Positions 26,043 to 34,362 of a stretch of DNA of 64,000 bases are shown one piece after another (within the stretch, counting starts at the first letter, position 1; each line of letters opens with the position of its first letter). Source of the stretch: Actinomycetota bacterium (GTDB lineage: Bacteria; Actinomycetota; AC-67); assembly GCA_041658565.1 (NCBI GenBank), contig JBAZZY010000001.1, positions 124,001 to 188,000 of the forward strand, written 5' to 3'. The notes beneath the pieces were generated by a model. That model did no database searches. It saw nothing but the letters and a program-made list of their open reading frames with translations, and was not told where the DNA came from. The position numbers were made by a program, and so were the translations under genes.

Positions 26043-26071
26043 GGGGTTCTCATAAACCTGCCGCGAACGGG

Positions 26072-26077
26072 TAGCCT
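26072..26077 (+). promoter_or_regulatory. -10 box (TAGCCT) of the DUF3866 gene
   Basis: TAGCCT lies 6 nt before ATG 26084, with no Shine-Dalgarno sequence, predicting a leaderless mRNA. Confidence 0.45.
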
Positions 26078-26083
26078 TGTCGC

Positions 26084-27136
26084 ATGATACGACTACGACG
26101 CGGAACGGTGATCGAGGCGCGGCCGACCCGCCGCGATCTCGTCGATCTCGTTGTCGAGATAGACGGCGCCCGTGAACGCGCGGTTGCTTACCCCTCGCTC
26201 ACGGGCGACGTTCGCGCCGGACAGACCGTGATCTGCAACACCACGGCGGTCGCGCTTGGGCTCGGTACCGGAGGCGTGCACTTCGTTGTAGCCGTCGAAG
26301 GCGCCGAAAGTGACCTCAGTAAGCCCTCGGGACACGCTATGAAGCTGCGCTACACGCCGGTACAGACCTCGGTCGACGCGGTCGAGGAAACCCACCGTGA
26401 GGCGATCGACGCAGTCGAGTCGCTGGAGGGGTTGCCGGTTGTCGTAGCCGGACTGCACAGTGCACTTGCCCCTGCGGCAATTGCTGCGCACGCCGTCGCG
26501 CCCGACGCGCGCCTCACCTACGTCATGACCGACACAGGAGCCCTACATGCAGCCTTCAGCCGCACGCTCGCCGGACTTCGCGATGCCGGACTGATCGACG
26601 CGACGATCACCACCGGCCAGGCCACCGGCGGCGACTACGAGGCCGTCACGATCTACGGGGCGCTGGCCGCCGCAAAGGCCGTGGCGCGCGCCGACATCGT
26701 GATCGTGGCCATGGGTCCGGGGAACCTGGGGACCGGCAGCCGATGGGGGTTCGCACTCTTGGAGACCGCCGGCATCGCCGACGCCGTGGCTGCGATGGGA
26801 GGCCGCCCAATCATCGCGCCGAGGATGTCGTTCGCTGATCCCAGAGAGCGACATCGCGGGGTTTCTCACCACACGCTGACGGCCCTTTCGGTGACCCATG
26901 CCGTTGTCGACGTTGCGCTCCCTCACCCGCTCGTCGCAGAACGGTACGAGATCGTCCACTCTCAACTCGCGGAGAGCCACCATCGAATCCTCGACGTGCC
27001 GCTCGGTCCTGCCGAGGAAGCGCTGAGTTCGTCCCCCGTTCCGTTGCGTTCGATGGGGCGCGGGTTCGCCGACGATCCCGACTACTTCCGCTCCCCCGCC
27101 GCCGCCGCCGTCCTCGCCGTCGAAGCCCCGCGCTGA
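26084..27136 (+). CDS. DUF3866 family protein
   Basis: 350-aa protein of the DUF3866 family, seen in actinobacteria and firmicutes with no assigned function. The N-terminal 60 residues form a beta-rich domain; the rest has glycine-rich loops (AMGPGNLGTGSRWGF) and HRGVSHHTLTAL, suggestive of an alpha/beta enzyme. No membrane segment or signal peptide. It sits between pafB and pafA but on the opposite strand, so shared control is not shown. Ends 17 nt from the pafA stop. Confidence 0.82.
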   Translation: MIRLRRGTVIEARPTRRDLVDLVVEIDGARERAVAYPSLTGDVRAGQTVICNTTAVALGLGTGGVHFVVAVEGAESDLSKPSGHAMKLRYTPVQTSVDAVEETHREAIDAVESLEGLPVVVAGLHSALAPAAIAAHAVAPDARLTYVMTDTGALHAAFSRTLAGLRDAGLIDATITTGQATGGDYEAVTIYGALAAAKAVARADIVIVAMGPGNLGTGSRWGFALLETAGIADAVAAMGGRPIIAPRMSFADPRERHRGVSHHTLTALSVTHAVVDVALPHPLVAERYEIVHSQLAESHHRILDVPLGPAEEALSSSPVPLRSMGRGFADDPDYFRSPAAAAVLAVEAPR

Positions 27137-27153
27137 CCGCCCTGCGTCGTCGG

Positions 27154-28512
27154 CTACATCGATGCGATCAAGCGCTCCACCCGCTCATCGTGCGCCTTGA
27201 ACGGATCCTTGCACAGCACCGTGCGCTGAGCTTGGTCGTTGAGCTTCAAGTGCACCCAGTCGACGGTGAAGTCACGTCGGCGCTCCTTGGCCTTACGGAT
27301 GAACTCACCGCGCAGGCGCGCGCGCGTCGTCTGGGGAGGCTCGTCCATTGCCCGCACCGCATCCTGCTCGTCGATGACCCGGACCATCTTGCCGCGGCGC
27401 TCCAGCAGGTAATACAGCCCGCGCTGCCGGTTCACATCGTGGTAGGCAAGGTCGATCAAGGCGACCTTCGGGTGCGCGAGCGGCAGGTCGTCCCGCGCGC
27501 GGTAGCGCTCAATCAAGGCGTGCTTGGTGACCCAGTCCAGCTTCCCGTCCAGAGGCCCGAGGTCTTGCGCATCGAGCAGATTCAGGGCCTCACCCCACAT
27601 CCGGATCACCCTGGCCGGCAGTCCATCGAGCCCACGCCGTTCCACGAACTTCTGTGCGCGGTCGAAGTACTCCATCTGGATCTCCAGCGCGCTCATCTCG
27701 CGACCGCCGGCCAGGCGCATGCGGCGGCGACATGTGATGTCGTGGGAGATCTCGCGGATCGAGCGGATTGGGTTCTCGAGGGAAAGATCCCGCATCACAA
27801 CGCCCTCCTCAATCATGCGCAAGACGAGGTCGGTCGTCCCCACCTTCAGCAGGGCCGTGTACTCGCTCATATTGGAATCGCCCACGATGACGTGCAGACG
27901 CCTGTAACGCTCCGCGTCGGCGTGAGGCTCGTCACGCGTGTTGATGATGGGGCGTGACCGCGTGGTAGCGCTCGATACGCCTTCCCAAATGTGCTCGGCC
28001 CGCTGAGCCAGACAGAACAGCGCGCCGCGCGGCGTCTGAAGCACCTTGCCGGCGCCGGCGTAGATCTGGCGGGTTACCAAGAACGGGATCAAGACATCCG
28101 CAAGCTTCTGAAACTCACCGTAGCGAGAAACGAGGTAGTTCTCGTGGCAGCCGTAGGAGTTGCCTGCCGAGTCGGTGTTGTTCTTGAACAGGTAGATCTC
28201 ACCCGCGATGCCCTCTTCGTGCAGCCGGTGCTCGGCGGCCGCCAGCAAGCCCTCCAGGACGCGCTCTCCGGCCTTGTCGTGCGCGATGAGGTCCAGGATG
28301 TTGTCGCACTCGGGCGTTGCGTACTCCGGGTGCGACCCGACGTCCAGGTACAGGCGCGCGCCGTTTTCCAGAAAGACGTTTGAGGACCGTCCCCACGAAA
28401 CGACCCGACGGAACAGGTACCGCGCAACCTCGTCCGGACTGAGGCGCCGTTGCCCTCGGAAGGTGCATGTGACGCCGTATTCGTTCTCGAGCCCGAAGAT
28501 GCGCCGGTCCAT
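27154..28512 (-). CDS. pafA: Pup-protein ligase PafA
   Basis: 452-aa ligase of the glutamine-synthetase fold that joins the C-terminal Glu of Pup to substrate lysines. Marked by the N-terminal FGLENEYGV, NTDSAGNSYGCHENYL, INTRDEPHADAERYRRLHVI and IDLAYHD segments. Distinguished from Dop by the shorter N-terminal loop after EYGV and closer match to PafA. ATG 28512 lies 6 nt downstream of a TAAACT box. Divergent from lgt. Confidence 0.96.
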   Translation of the reverse strand: MDRRIFGLENEYGVTCTFRGQRRLSPDEVARYLFRRVVSWGRSSNVFLENGARLYLDVGSHPEYATPECDNILDLIAHDKAGERVLEGLLAAAEHRLHEEGIAGEIYLFKNNTDSAGNSYGCHENYLVSRYGEFQKLADVLIPFLVTRQIYAGAGKVLQTPRGALFCLAQRAEHIWEGVSSATTRSRPIINTRDEPHADAERYRRLHVIVGDSNMSEYTALLKVGTTDLVLRMIEEGVVMRDLSLENPIRSIREISHDITCRRRMRLAGGREMSALEIQMEYFDRAQKFVERRGLDGLPARVIRMWGEALNLLDAQDLGPLDGKLDWVTKHALIERYRARDDLPLAHPKVALIDLAYHDVNRQRGLYYLLERRGKMVRVIDEQDAVRAMDEPPQTTRARLRGEFIRKAKERRRDFTVDWVHLKLNDQAQRTVLCKDPFKAHDERVERLIASM

Positions 28513-28518
28513 GCGTTC

Positions 28519-28524
28519 AGTTTA
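28519..28524 (-). promoter_or_regulatory. -10 box (TAAACT) of pafA
   Basis: On the minus strand TAAACT is followed by 6 nt and the pafA ATG. The spacing fits a leaderless transcript; no ribosome site is visible. Confidence 0.5.
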
Positions 28525-28560
28525 CGTGCGCGCCGGAGAGAAACCCGTCCCCTTCGGTGG

Positions 28561-28566
28561 TAGCCT
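28561..28566 (+). promoter_or_regulatory. Candidate -10 box (TAGCCT) of lgt
   Basis: TAGCCT stands 8 nt before ATG 28575 in the 62-nt divergent pafA-lgt spacer. The same hexamer precedes DUF3866 at 6 nt. Confidence 0.35.
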
Positions 28567-28574
28567 GCCGCTCG

Positions 28575-29471
28575 ATGAGCCTTCTTGCGTACCTCGGCTG
28601 GCGAGTCTTGGACCGGATCCATCTCGGTCCACTCGCGATCTCCCCGCACGGCATCGGCATTGCTCTGGGTTACGCCGCCGGCGGCAACCTTCTCGCTCGT
28701 CGCGCCGAGCGGATGTTCGGGATTGCGCGCGAGCACATCTGGAACATGCTCATGTACGCCGTGCTCGGAGTTGTTGTCGGCGCGCGCGTCTTTTACGTCA
28801 TCGGACACATCGACTACTACGCCACCGCCCCTCTGGACATCTTCAGGGTCTGGGAAGGCGGGCTCGTTCTGTACGGGGGCATCTTCGGAGGAATCGCAGC
28901 CGCCTACCCCTATGCCCGCAAGCACCGCCTGAACTACGTCCACGTGCTGGAGGCAGCCGCCCCGGGCTTCCCGCTCGGCTTGGTTTTCGGGCGGATCGGT
29001 GACCTCATCATCGGCGACCATCTGGGGGGGGCGACGACGTTCTTCCTGGGGTGGCAGTACCGCGGCGGGCGTCTCCCCGACCGCGTCCTGCCGGTCGGCG
29101 CCGTGGTGCATCAGCCGGCGCTATACGACCTGATGAACGTCACCGTCCTGCTTTGCGTCCTGCTGTACGTGTCCCGGAAACCTCGCCCAAACGGGTTCCT
29201 GATCGCGTTCGCAGCCACGTGGTATGCCGTCGCGCGCTTCGCGACCGACTTCATCCGCACCCAGGCTGCCACCTTCCTGTGGCTCCACGGCACGCAGTGG
29301 ATATCGGTCGCGATCATCCTGGGAGGAACCGTCTTTATGGTTCGCCTTGCTCGAAGCCGCCCCGTCCTAAGCGCGGACAATAGCGAATCGGACGTCGGCC
29401 GCATGATCGATGAGGGATCACCGATAGTTGCGTCCGATGACGGGCAGGGCGACCCCGCGGGGACCTCGTAG
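28575..29471 (+). CDS. lgt: Prolipoprotein diacylglyceryl transferase
   Basis: Membrane enzyme that attaches diacylglycerol to the lipobox cysteine, the first step in lipoprotein maturation. 298 aa with about seven hydrophobic segments; motifs VWEGGLVLYGGIFGG and GLVFGRIGDLIIGDHLGG are characteristic. Substrates in this window include the peptide-binding lipoproteins at 47-55 kb. ATG 28575 was chosen over a GTG six codons upstream. Ends 5 nt from the oppositely oriented HExxH protease gene. Confidence 0.93.
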   Translation: MSLLAYLGWRVLDRIHLGPLAISPHGIGIALGYAAGGNLLARRAERMFGIAREHIWNMLMYAVLGVVVGARVFYVIGHIDYYATAPLDIFRVWEGGLVLYGGIFGGIAAAYPYARKHRLNYVHVLEAAAPGFPLGLVFGRIGDLIIGDHLGGATTFFLGWQYRGGRLPDRVLPVGAVVHQPALYDLMNVTVLLCVLLYVSRKPRPNGFLIAFAATWYAVARFATDFIRTQAATFLWLHGTQWISVAIILGGTVFMVRLARSRPVLSADNSESDVGRMIDEGSPIVASDDGQGDPAGTS

Positions 29472-29476
29472 GTCTC

Positions 29477-30901
29477 TTAGAATCCGTCGAACGAAGTGCG
29501 AGCCCGTTTCACCGCGTCGATCGAGGGCCCGATCAACAAAAGGACGCGATCTCCGTTTCGAAGTACGACCGCGGCGCCGTTCTTGGCGCTCCACCCGCGG
29601 CCGTCGCCCCCAACTTCAAACGCCTTGCCTTGGTTGCGGAAACGCATCGGTAACCAGCGCCCGAGGATGCGAGTAGATTCCCGAGCCCGTCCTACAGAAT
29701 CCCACGCCGTGAGGCTCGCCACCAGAACGCCATCTTCTCCCTCGATTCCCACGTAGCGACCGCCGTCCCACCCAGACGACGCGTCGATTGCGTCGCTGAG
29801 AGACAACCCGGCTCCGCCGTAGTCCACAAGCGCGCGCACATCGAATTCCCCCATGCCGCCGTCCTGCAGCGTCCGCCATCCGGCACCCATTGCGCCGCGC
29901 ACATCCGGCATCCGCACCGACACGGGCGCGTCCCTGGTATCGAGGTACTTCCCAGGGTGCAAGATCTGCTCGCTGGAAACCGGAGGATCCCCGTAGGCTT
30001 GATCGACGAGCTCGAACCCCCCGCGGTCGTACATGCCCTTGACGAAGTCAAAGCCTCGAACGTAGGGAAACTCCAGCGCGTACTGCAGGTATTTCGGCGC
30101 GGCATCCAGCACGTCCTGCGACAGCCCGCGGGCCTCTTCGGAAAGCCGGCGACGCTCCTCTTCGGTCAGAATCTGCTCCTGATACAAACGCATCGTCAAA
30201 GTCGCGTCGCCCTCGGCCAGCGCTAAGTACGCCATGGCCTCGTCGTCCTTCTGCGTGTCCTGCAACTCGTCCAGGCGCCCGAGGTCGAAGTGCTGATCGG
30301 TCAGCGCATGCGTCAACTCATGCGCGAGCAGCGCGCGGTCGAGCGGCGACAACGCTCCTGTGCCTGTGGCCGACACCACAAGCTTCTTCGTCTTGTTGTC
30401 GTAGAAGCCGACGACTTGCTCGGCCTGCAGTCGTTCAACCATCGCGAACAGATCCGCCTGGGGAGCCAGCAATCCCATCACTTTGAGGACTTTGCCGGTG
30501 GCGGCGAACTCCTCGGCATCGGCATCCTTGCGAAACTGCTCCGCGACGCGCTGCTTGAACTTGGCCGGGGTCAGCACCTCGGGTATCACTGAGGTCTTGA
30601 ATGCAAGGCCCCGGAGCCGGCTGACCGCCGTCGCAATGGCGTCGATCGGATTGTCCGGGCGCGCGCCCGCCCGCAATGCCTTTCGCGCCGCCTCAAGCTC
30701 GTCGGCGAGAACACCACTTCGCTTCTGCTCCTTAGTCGCGCTGCTCTCTGCCTCCAGCAAGCGAAACACGAGAATCCCATTTGCCGTCAATGACAAGATG
30801 AGTGCGAGCGTCAGCAGCGCCCGCGCCGCCCCGCCCTGTGGCGGAGCCGACGGTGGGGACGAGGTCAAATCCTGCGGTGGGATCTCGTCTTCGACCGTCA
30901 T
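29477..30901 (-). CDS. Membrane-anchored HExxH metalloprotease-like protein coupled to prcA
   Basis: Not assigned to a named family. 474 aa: a proline-rich cytoplasmic N-terminus, one membrane helix (about 28-48), then a large extracytoplasmic domain with a zinc motif HELTH (194-198) and a downstream AEGDA (about 229-233) whose Glu could be the third ligand, as in gluzincins. The rest is beta-rich, including repeated GWDGG/WDSV-like segments. It begins inside the prcA stop (ATGA overlap, 30898-30901), so it is translated with the proteasome, although its catalytic side should face outside the membrane. Confidence 0.72.
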   Translation of the reverse strand: MTVEDEIPPQDLTSSPPSAPPQGGAARALLTLALILSLTANGILVFRLLEAESSATKEQKRSGVLADELEAARKALRAGARPDNPIDAIATAVSRLRGLAFKTSVIPEVLTPAKFKQRVAEQFRKDADAEEFAATGKVLKVMGLLAPQADLFAMVERLQAEQVVGFYDNKTKKLVVSATGTGALSPLDRALLAHELTHALTDQHFDLGRLDELQDTQKDDEAMAYLALAEGDATLTMRLYQEQILTEEERRRLSEEARGLSQDVLDAAPKYLQYALEFPYVRGFDFVKGMYDRGGFELVDQAYGDPPVSSEQILHPGKYLDTRDAPVSVRMPDVRGAMGAGWRTLQDGGMGEFDVRALVDYGGAGLSLSDAIDASSGWDGGRYVGIEGEDGVLVASLTAWDSVGRARESTRILGRWLPMRFRNQGKAFEVGGDGRGWSAKNGAAVVLRNGDRVLLLIGPSIDAVKRARTSFDGF

Positions 30902-31593
30902 CCGATCGCCGCCAATGCCGCCTCGACCTCCTCGGTCGCAATGCGACGGAACGCGCGCCGCGAACGCGTTCGATCGAGCAGCGCAACCTCAAGGCTTCGG
31001 GCGACGAGAGGACGCGAGGGGTCGGCATCCCCCAATGCCCGCGCGCCCAAACGCACCGCGTCCGCCAAGTCCATCCCTGTGTGATAGCCCTGGCGCAACG
31101 ACTGGATCAGCGTCTCGGCATGCCCACCCATTGCGACGACGTCGTGTTCGTCCTGCAAAGACCCGTCGTACAAAACGCGGTACATCTCGTCGGTATCCTG
31201 GTTCGCGCCTACCTGTGCCACCAAGATCTCGACTTCGAACGGCTTCATCTGCTCGGTGAAGATCGACCCGAGCGCCTGAGCGTAGGCGTTTGCAACGGAT
31301 TTCGCAGTCACGTCTTCGCGCCCGTAGGAGTATCCGCGCATGTCCGCCAGACGCACGCCGGCGATGCGCAGATTCTCGAACTCGTTGTACTTGCCGACCG
31401 CAGCGAAGCCGATGCGGTCGTAGATCTCGCTGATCTTGTGGAGCGTGGCGCTGGGGTTCTCAGCGACGACCAGAATCCCCGGTTCGCATTCGCATGCGAC
31501 GATCGACCGGCCGCGCGCGATCCCCTTGCGCGCATAGTCGGCCTTGTCCTTCATGAACTGCTCAGGCGAAACGTAGTACGGCATCGGCGACAT
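30898..31593 (-). CDS. prcA: Proteasome subunit alpha
   Basis: Structural outer-ring subunit of the 20S core, 231 aa. The N-terminal gate sequence MSPMPYYVSPEQFMKDKADYARKGIARG, the GRSIVA strand and YNEFENLR / DMRGYSYGREDV helices match actinobacterial PrcA. The ATG overlaps the prcB TGA by one base (TGATG). The C-terminal tail is basic. Works with PrcB, Mpa and Pup. Confidence 0.96.
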   Translation of the reverse strand: MSPMPYYVSPEQFMKDKADYARKGIARGRSIVACECEPGILVVAENPSATLHKISEIYDRIGFAAVGKYNEFENLRIAGVRLADMRGYSYGREDVTAKSVANAYAQALGSIFTEQMKPFEVEILVAQVGANQDTDEMYRVLYDGSLQDEHDVVAMGGHAETLIQSLRQGYHTGMDLADAVRLGARALGDADPSRPLVARSLEVALLDRTRSRRAFRRIATEEVEAALAAIG

Positions 31594-32408
31594 CAGAGAC
31601 GACCCCTTTCGCGCAGCAAGTCCTCAGTGATGCCACGCAACTCCGCATCGTCGATGGTTTCGTATCCGTCGGTCGTGACCAGGGCCACAACGGGGAAGAT
31701 CCCACGACCAAGATCAGGGCCGCCGGTGGCAGCGTCTTCCTCGCTCGCGTCTATCAGCGCCTCGACGGCTGCGCGTACGGCCTCCGCGCGCGGCATGTCT
31801 CCCCGGTGACGCTTCTTCAACGTAGCCCGGGCATGCACTCCCCCGGACCCGGTCGCGTGGTAGTCGATCTCTTCGTACCGGCCTCCGATGGCGTCGTATC
31901 GGAAGATCCGCCCTTCGTCACGTCGGCGGTCGAACCCTCCGAACAAAGGTACGACGACGATGCCTTGCATCGCCATCGGAAAGTTCTGCTTGATCATCTG
32001 CGCCAGGCGATTCGCCTTGCCCTCAAGCGAGAGCGTTTCACCTTCGATCTTTTCGTAGTGCTCCAACTCGACCTGCAACAGCTTCACCATGTCCGACGCC
32101 GGTCCTGCGGCCCCGGCGATCGCCACCGCCGAGAACTCATCCGCAGCGAACACCTTCTCGATCCTGTTGTCGGCGATCGTGTACCCCTCGGTCGCACGAC
32201 GATCGCCGGCCACCAGCACGCCGTCGGCAAAACGCAGTGCCAGGATCGTGGTAGCGACGGGAATTCGCACCGGGCTTCCCGACGCTAAGTCAGCGCGCGG
32301 AAGCAGTCCGGGGTCGATACGACGAACGAGATCCGCAAACGAGGGATTCGCATCGAACGAGAATGCCGCGCGCGACCAGTTCGGGGGGAACTCCGAAGAA
32401 CCGGTCAC
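31593..32408 (-). CDS. prcB: Proteasome subunit beta (proprotein)
   Basis: Catalytic subunit of the 20S core, 271 aa before processing. The propeptide is residues 1-52; the mature chain begins at T53 in VATTILALRF, with the adjacent GDRRATEG and lysine-containing FAADEF strand. The residue before the catalytic Thr is Ala where Gly is more common. GTG 32408 has GAGGAGG upstream. A 20-codon reading frame ends in a GTGA overlap with this start (see separate entry). Confidence 0.96.
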   Translation of the reverse strand: MTGSSEFPPNWSRAAFSFDANPSFADLVRRIDPGLLPRADLASGSPVRIPVATTILALRFADGVLVAGDRRATEGYTIADNRIEKVFAADEFSAVAIAGAAGPASDMVKLLQVELEHYEKIEGETLSLEGKANRLAQMIKQNFPMAMQGIVVVPLFGGFDRRRDEGRIFRYDAIGGRYEEIDYHATGSGGVHARATLKKRHRGDMPRAEAVRAAVEALIDASEEDAATGGPDLGRGIFPVVALVTTDGYETIDDAELRGITEDLLRERGRL

Positions 32409-32467
32409 CGCCGTCCCTCCTCGCCCAGGGCGATCCCGGCCGCACTCGGGAATGTCAGACTCCGCAT
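32405..32467 (-). CDS. Possible 20-residue upstream ORF coupled to prcB
   Basis: ATG at 32467 preceded by GAGGTGG at good spacing opens a 20-codon frame (beginning MRSLTFPS, ending EEGRR) whose TGA overlaps the prcB GTG as GTGA. It lies in the 131-nt gap between pup and prcB. It could act only through translational coupling; nothing else supports a functional peptide. Confidence 0.3.
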   Translation of the reverse strand: MRSLTFPSAAGIALGEEGRR

Positions 32468-32539
32468 GATTTCCACCTCGGCTTGCATCAAACCGTCACC
32501 CGACAACGCATCGCGGCGCCGGCGAGAATCACATCTACG

Positions 32540-32743
32540 CTACTGGCCGCCTTTTTGGATATAGGACCGTACGAACTCCTCGGCGTTCTGCTCCAAGACG
32601 CCGTCGATCTCGTCCAGCAGATCGTCGATCTCTTCCTTGATTTCCTCCGCGCGCTCCGCAACTTCGGACGTCGCGTCCGCCTGCGGGGCTTCGGATTCTT
32701 GCTTGTCGGTCCTCTTCTGTTGATGCTCGCCGCCCTTTGTCAC
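32540..32743 (-). CDS. pup: Prokaryotic ubiquitin-like protein Pup
   Basis: 67-aa disordered tag. It begins VTKGGEHQQKR, has an acidic helical stretch (EVAERAEEIKEEIDDLLDEI, the part that binds the Mpa coiled coil) and ends KGGQ. The terminal Gln means Dop must deamidate it to Glu before PafA can use it. GTG 32743 has GGAGG 5 nt upstream. Lies between dop and prcB on the minus strand. Confidence 0.96.
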   Translation of the reverse strand: MTKGGEHQQKRTDKQESEAPQADATSEVAERAEEIKEEIDDLLDEIDGVLEQNAEEFVRSYIQKGGQ

Positions 32744-32814
32744 GGCCCCTCCTTCCGCCAGGCGTCCCTTCATCATACGTGCGGCCCGGCGCCGATCGCC
32801 GCGTGGTGGGTACC

Positions 32815-34296
32815 TCAGATCTGCAGCCGCGCAATCAACTCCTGCGCAGTCGCACACGAGTCCAGCAACGGCTTCACCATCGCCTCGGTGCCTCGCAACG
32901 GCTCGTGCATCGGAACACGCTGCAGGCTCTCTCCGCCTATGTCGAAGATCACCGAATCCCACGAGGCTGCCGCAACGTGCGACGCGTACTGCGCCAGGCA
33001 CCGTCCGCGGAAGTACGCGCGTGTGTCGACCGGAGGCGAGTCCACCGCCCGGAGCACTTCCTCCTCGGTCGAAAGCCGGTCCAGTTTGCCCTTTCGCACA
33101 AGCATGTTTGCGATGCCGCGGTCCGCGCGGACATCGTGGTATTGCAGGTCGAGCATCCGTAGGCGAGAGTCATTCCACTCCAGCCCGTGCTTATCCCGGT
33201 AGGCCGACATCATGGCGAGTTTCGCGACCCAGTCGATCTGGCGGGAAAGCGACATCGGGTCGCGCTCAAGGCCTCCGAGCACCTCCTCCCAGCGCGACAT
33301 CACGTCACCCGCCCAGGCAGGCACGTCGTGACGGGCGACGTACTTCGCGGCCATCTCGAAATACCCCCACTGCACGTCAACCGCGCGCACCGACTTCCCG
33401 TTGCGCAGGCGCACGGTCTCAGCGCAACTGATGTCGTGAGAGATCGCGTGCAAGGCCTGCACCGAGTTCGACATGGAGTAGTCGTGGGTAACGGCCTCGT
33501 CCTCGATCATCATCAGCACGATCGCGGTCACTCCGGCCTTCAAGTACGTAGCGACCTCGCTCATGTTCGCGTCGCCGATGATGACGTGCAGCCGTCGGTA
33601 CTTCTCCGGGTCGGCGTGTGGCTCATCGCGCGTGTTGACGATCGGGCGCTTCAGGGTGGTCTCGAGGCCTACCTCGACCTCGAAGAAGTCGGCACGCTGC
33701 GAGATCTGATACGGGACGGCTCCCTTCACCTTTCCCCCCAGCAGGCCCGCGCCGCAAAAGATCTGGCGCGTGACGAAGAACGGGAGGATCTCGGTCACGA
33801 TCCTCGAGAACGCCACGGCGCGATCCACCAAGTAGTTCTCATGCGTGCCGTACGAAACGCCCTTGTTGTCCGTGTTGTTCTTGTATGCAAGAACCTGCTG
33901 TCCCTGCGGCAGCCCTGCGCCGGCGCGCGCGCACGATCGCTCCAGGATTCGCTCCCCCGCTTTGTCGTGCACGACGAGGTCGCGAGGCGACAAGCACTCC
34001 GGAGTTGAGTACTCGGGATGCGCGTGGTCGACGTAGTAGCGCGCACCGTTCGTCAGGATCACGTTGGCAAGCCCCAGATCCTCGTCGGTGAGGGCTTCTG
34101 CCGGGAGCACGGCCTCGAATCCTCTGGCGTCCCGAAGCGGGCTCTCCTCCTCGTAGTCCCAGCGAGTGCGGCGCATCTCCTGGTTGACGTACGAGTTGAT
34201 GAGCAGGCTGGACGCGAGCACCGGATTGAAGCCGTGGGCGTTCTGCACGGTGATCCCGTACTCGGTCTCGATCCCCATCACTTTGGGGATTGCCAC
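32815..34296 (-). CDS. dop: Deamidase of Pup / depupylase
   Basis: 493-aa paralogue of PafA that deamidates the Pup C-terminal Gln and removes Pup from substrates. Begins VAIPKVMGIETEYGI; the longer loop after EYGI (NAHGFNPVLASSLLINSYV) is the Dop-specific feature, followed by NTDNKGVSYGTHENYL and VNTRDEPHADPEKYRRLHVI. GTG 34296 is placed by a GGAGGAGG site; 12 more in-frame residues upstream are not conserved. Directly upstream of pup. Confidence 0.95.
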   Translation of the reverse strand: MAIPKVMGIETEYGITVQNAHGFNPVLASSLLINSYVNQEMRRTRWDYEEESPLRDARGFEAVLPAEALTDEDLGLANVILTNGARYYVDHAHPEYSTPECLSPRDLVVHDKAGERILERSCARAGAGLPQGQQVLAYKNNTDNKGVSYGTHENYLVDRAVAFSRIVTEILPFFVTRQIFCGAGLLGGKVKGAVPYQISQRADFFEVEVGLETTLKRPIVNTRDEPHADPEKYRRLHVIIGDANMSEVATYLKAGVTAIVLMMIEDEAVTHDYSMSNSVQALHAISHDISCAETVRLRNGKSVRAVDVQWGYFEMAAKYVARHDVPAWAGDVMSRWEEVLGGLERDPMSLSRQIDWVAKLAMMSAYRDKHGLEWNDSRLRMLDLQYHDVRADRGIANMLVRKGKLDRLSTEEEVLRAVDSPPVDTRAYFRGRCLAQYASHVAAASWDSVIFDIGGESLQRVPMHEPLRGTEAMVKPLLDSCATAQELIARLQI

Positions 34297-34362
34297 GCGA
34301 CCCTCCTCCCGCCCGGACGGCAGTGCAGCCATCCTACCGGTGGGCAGAGCGGAGAGAAGCCC

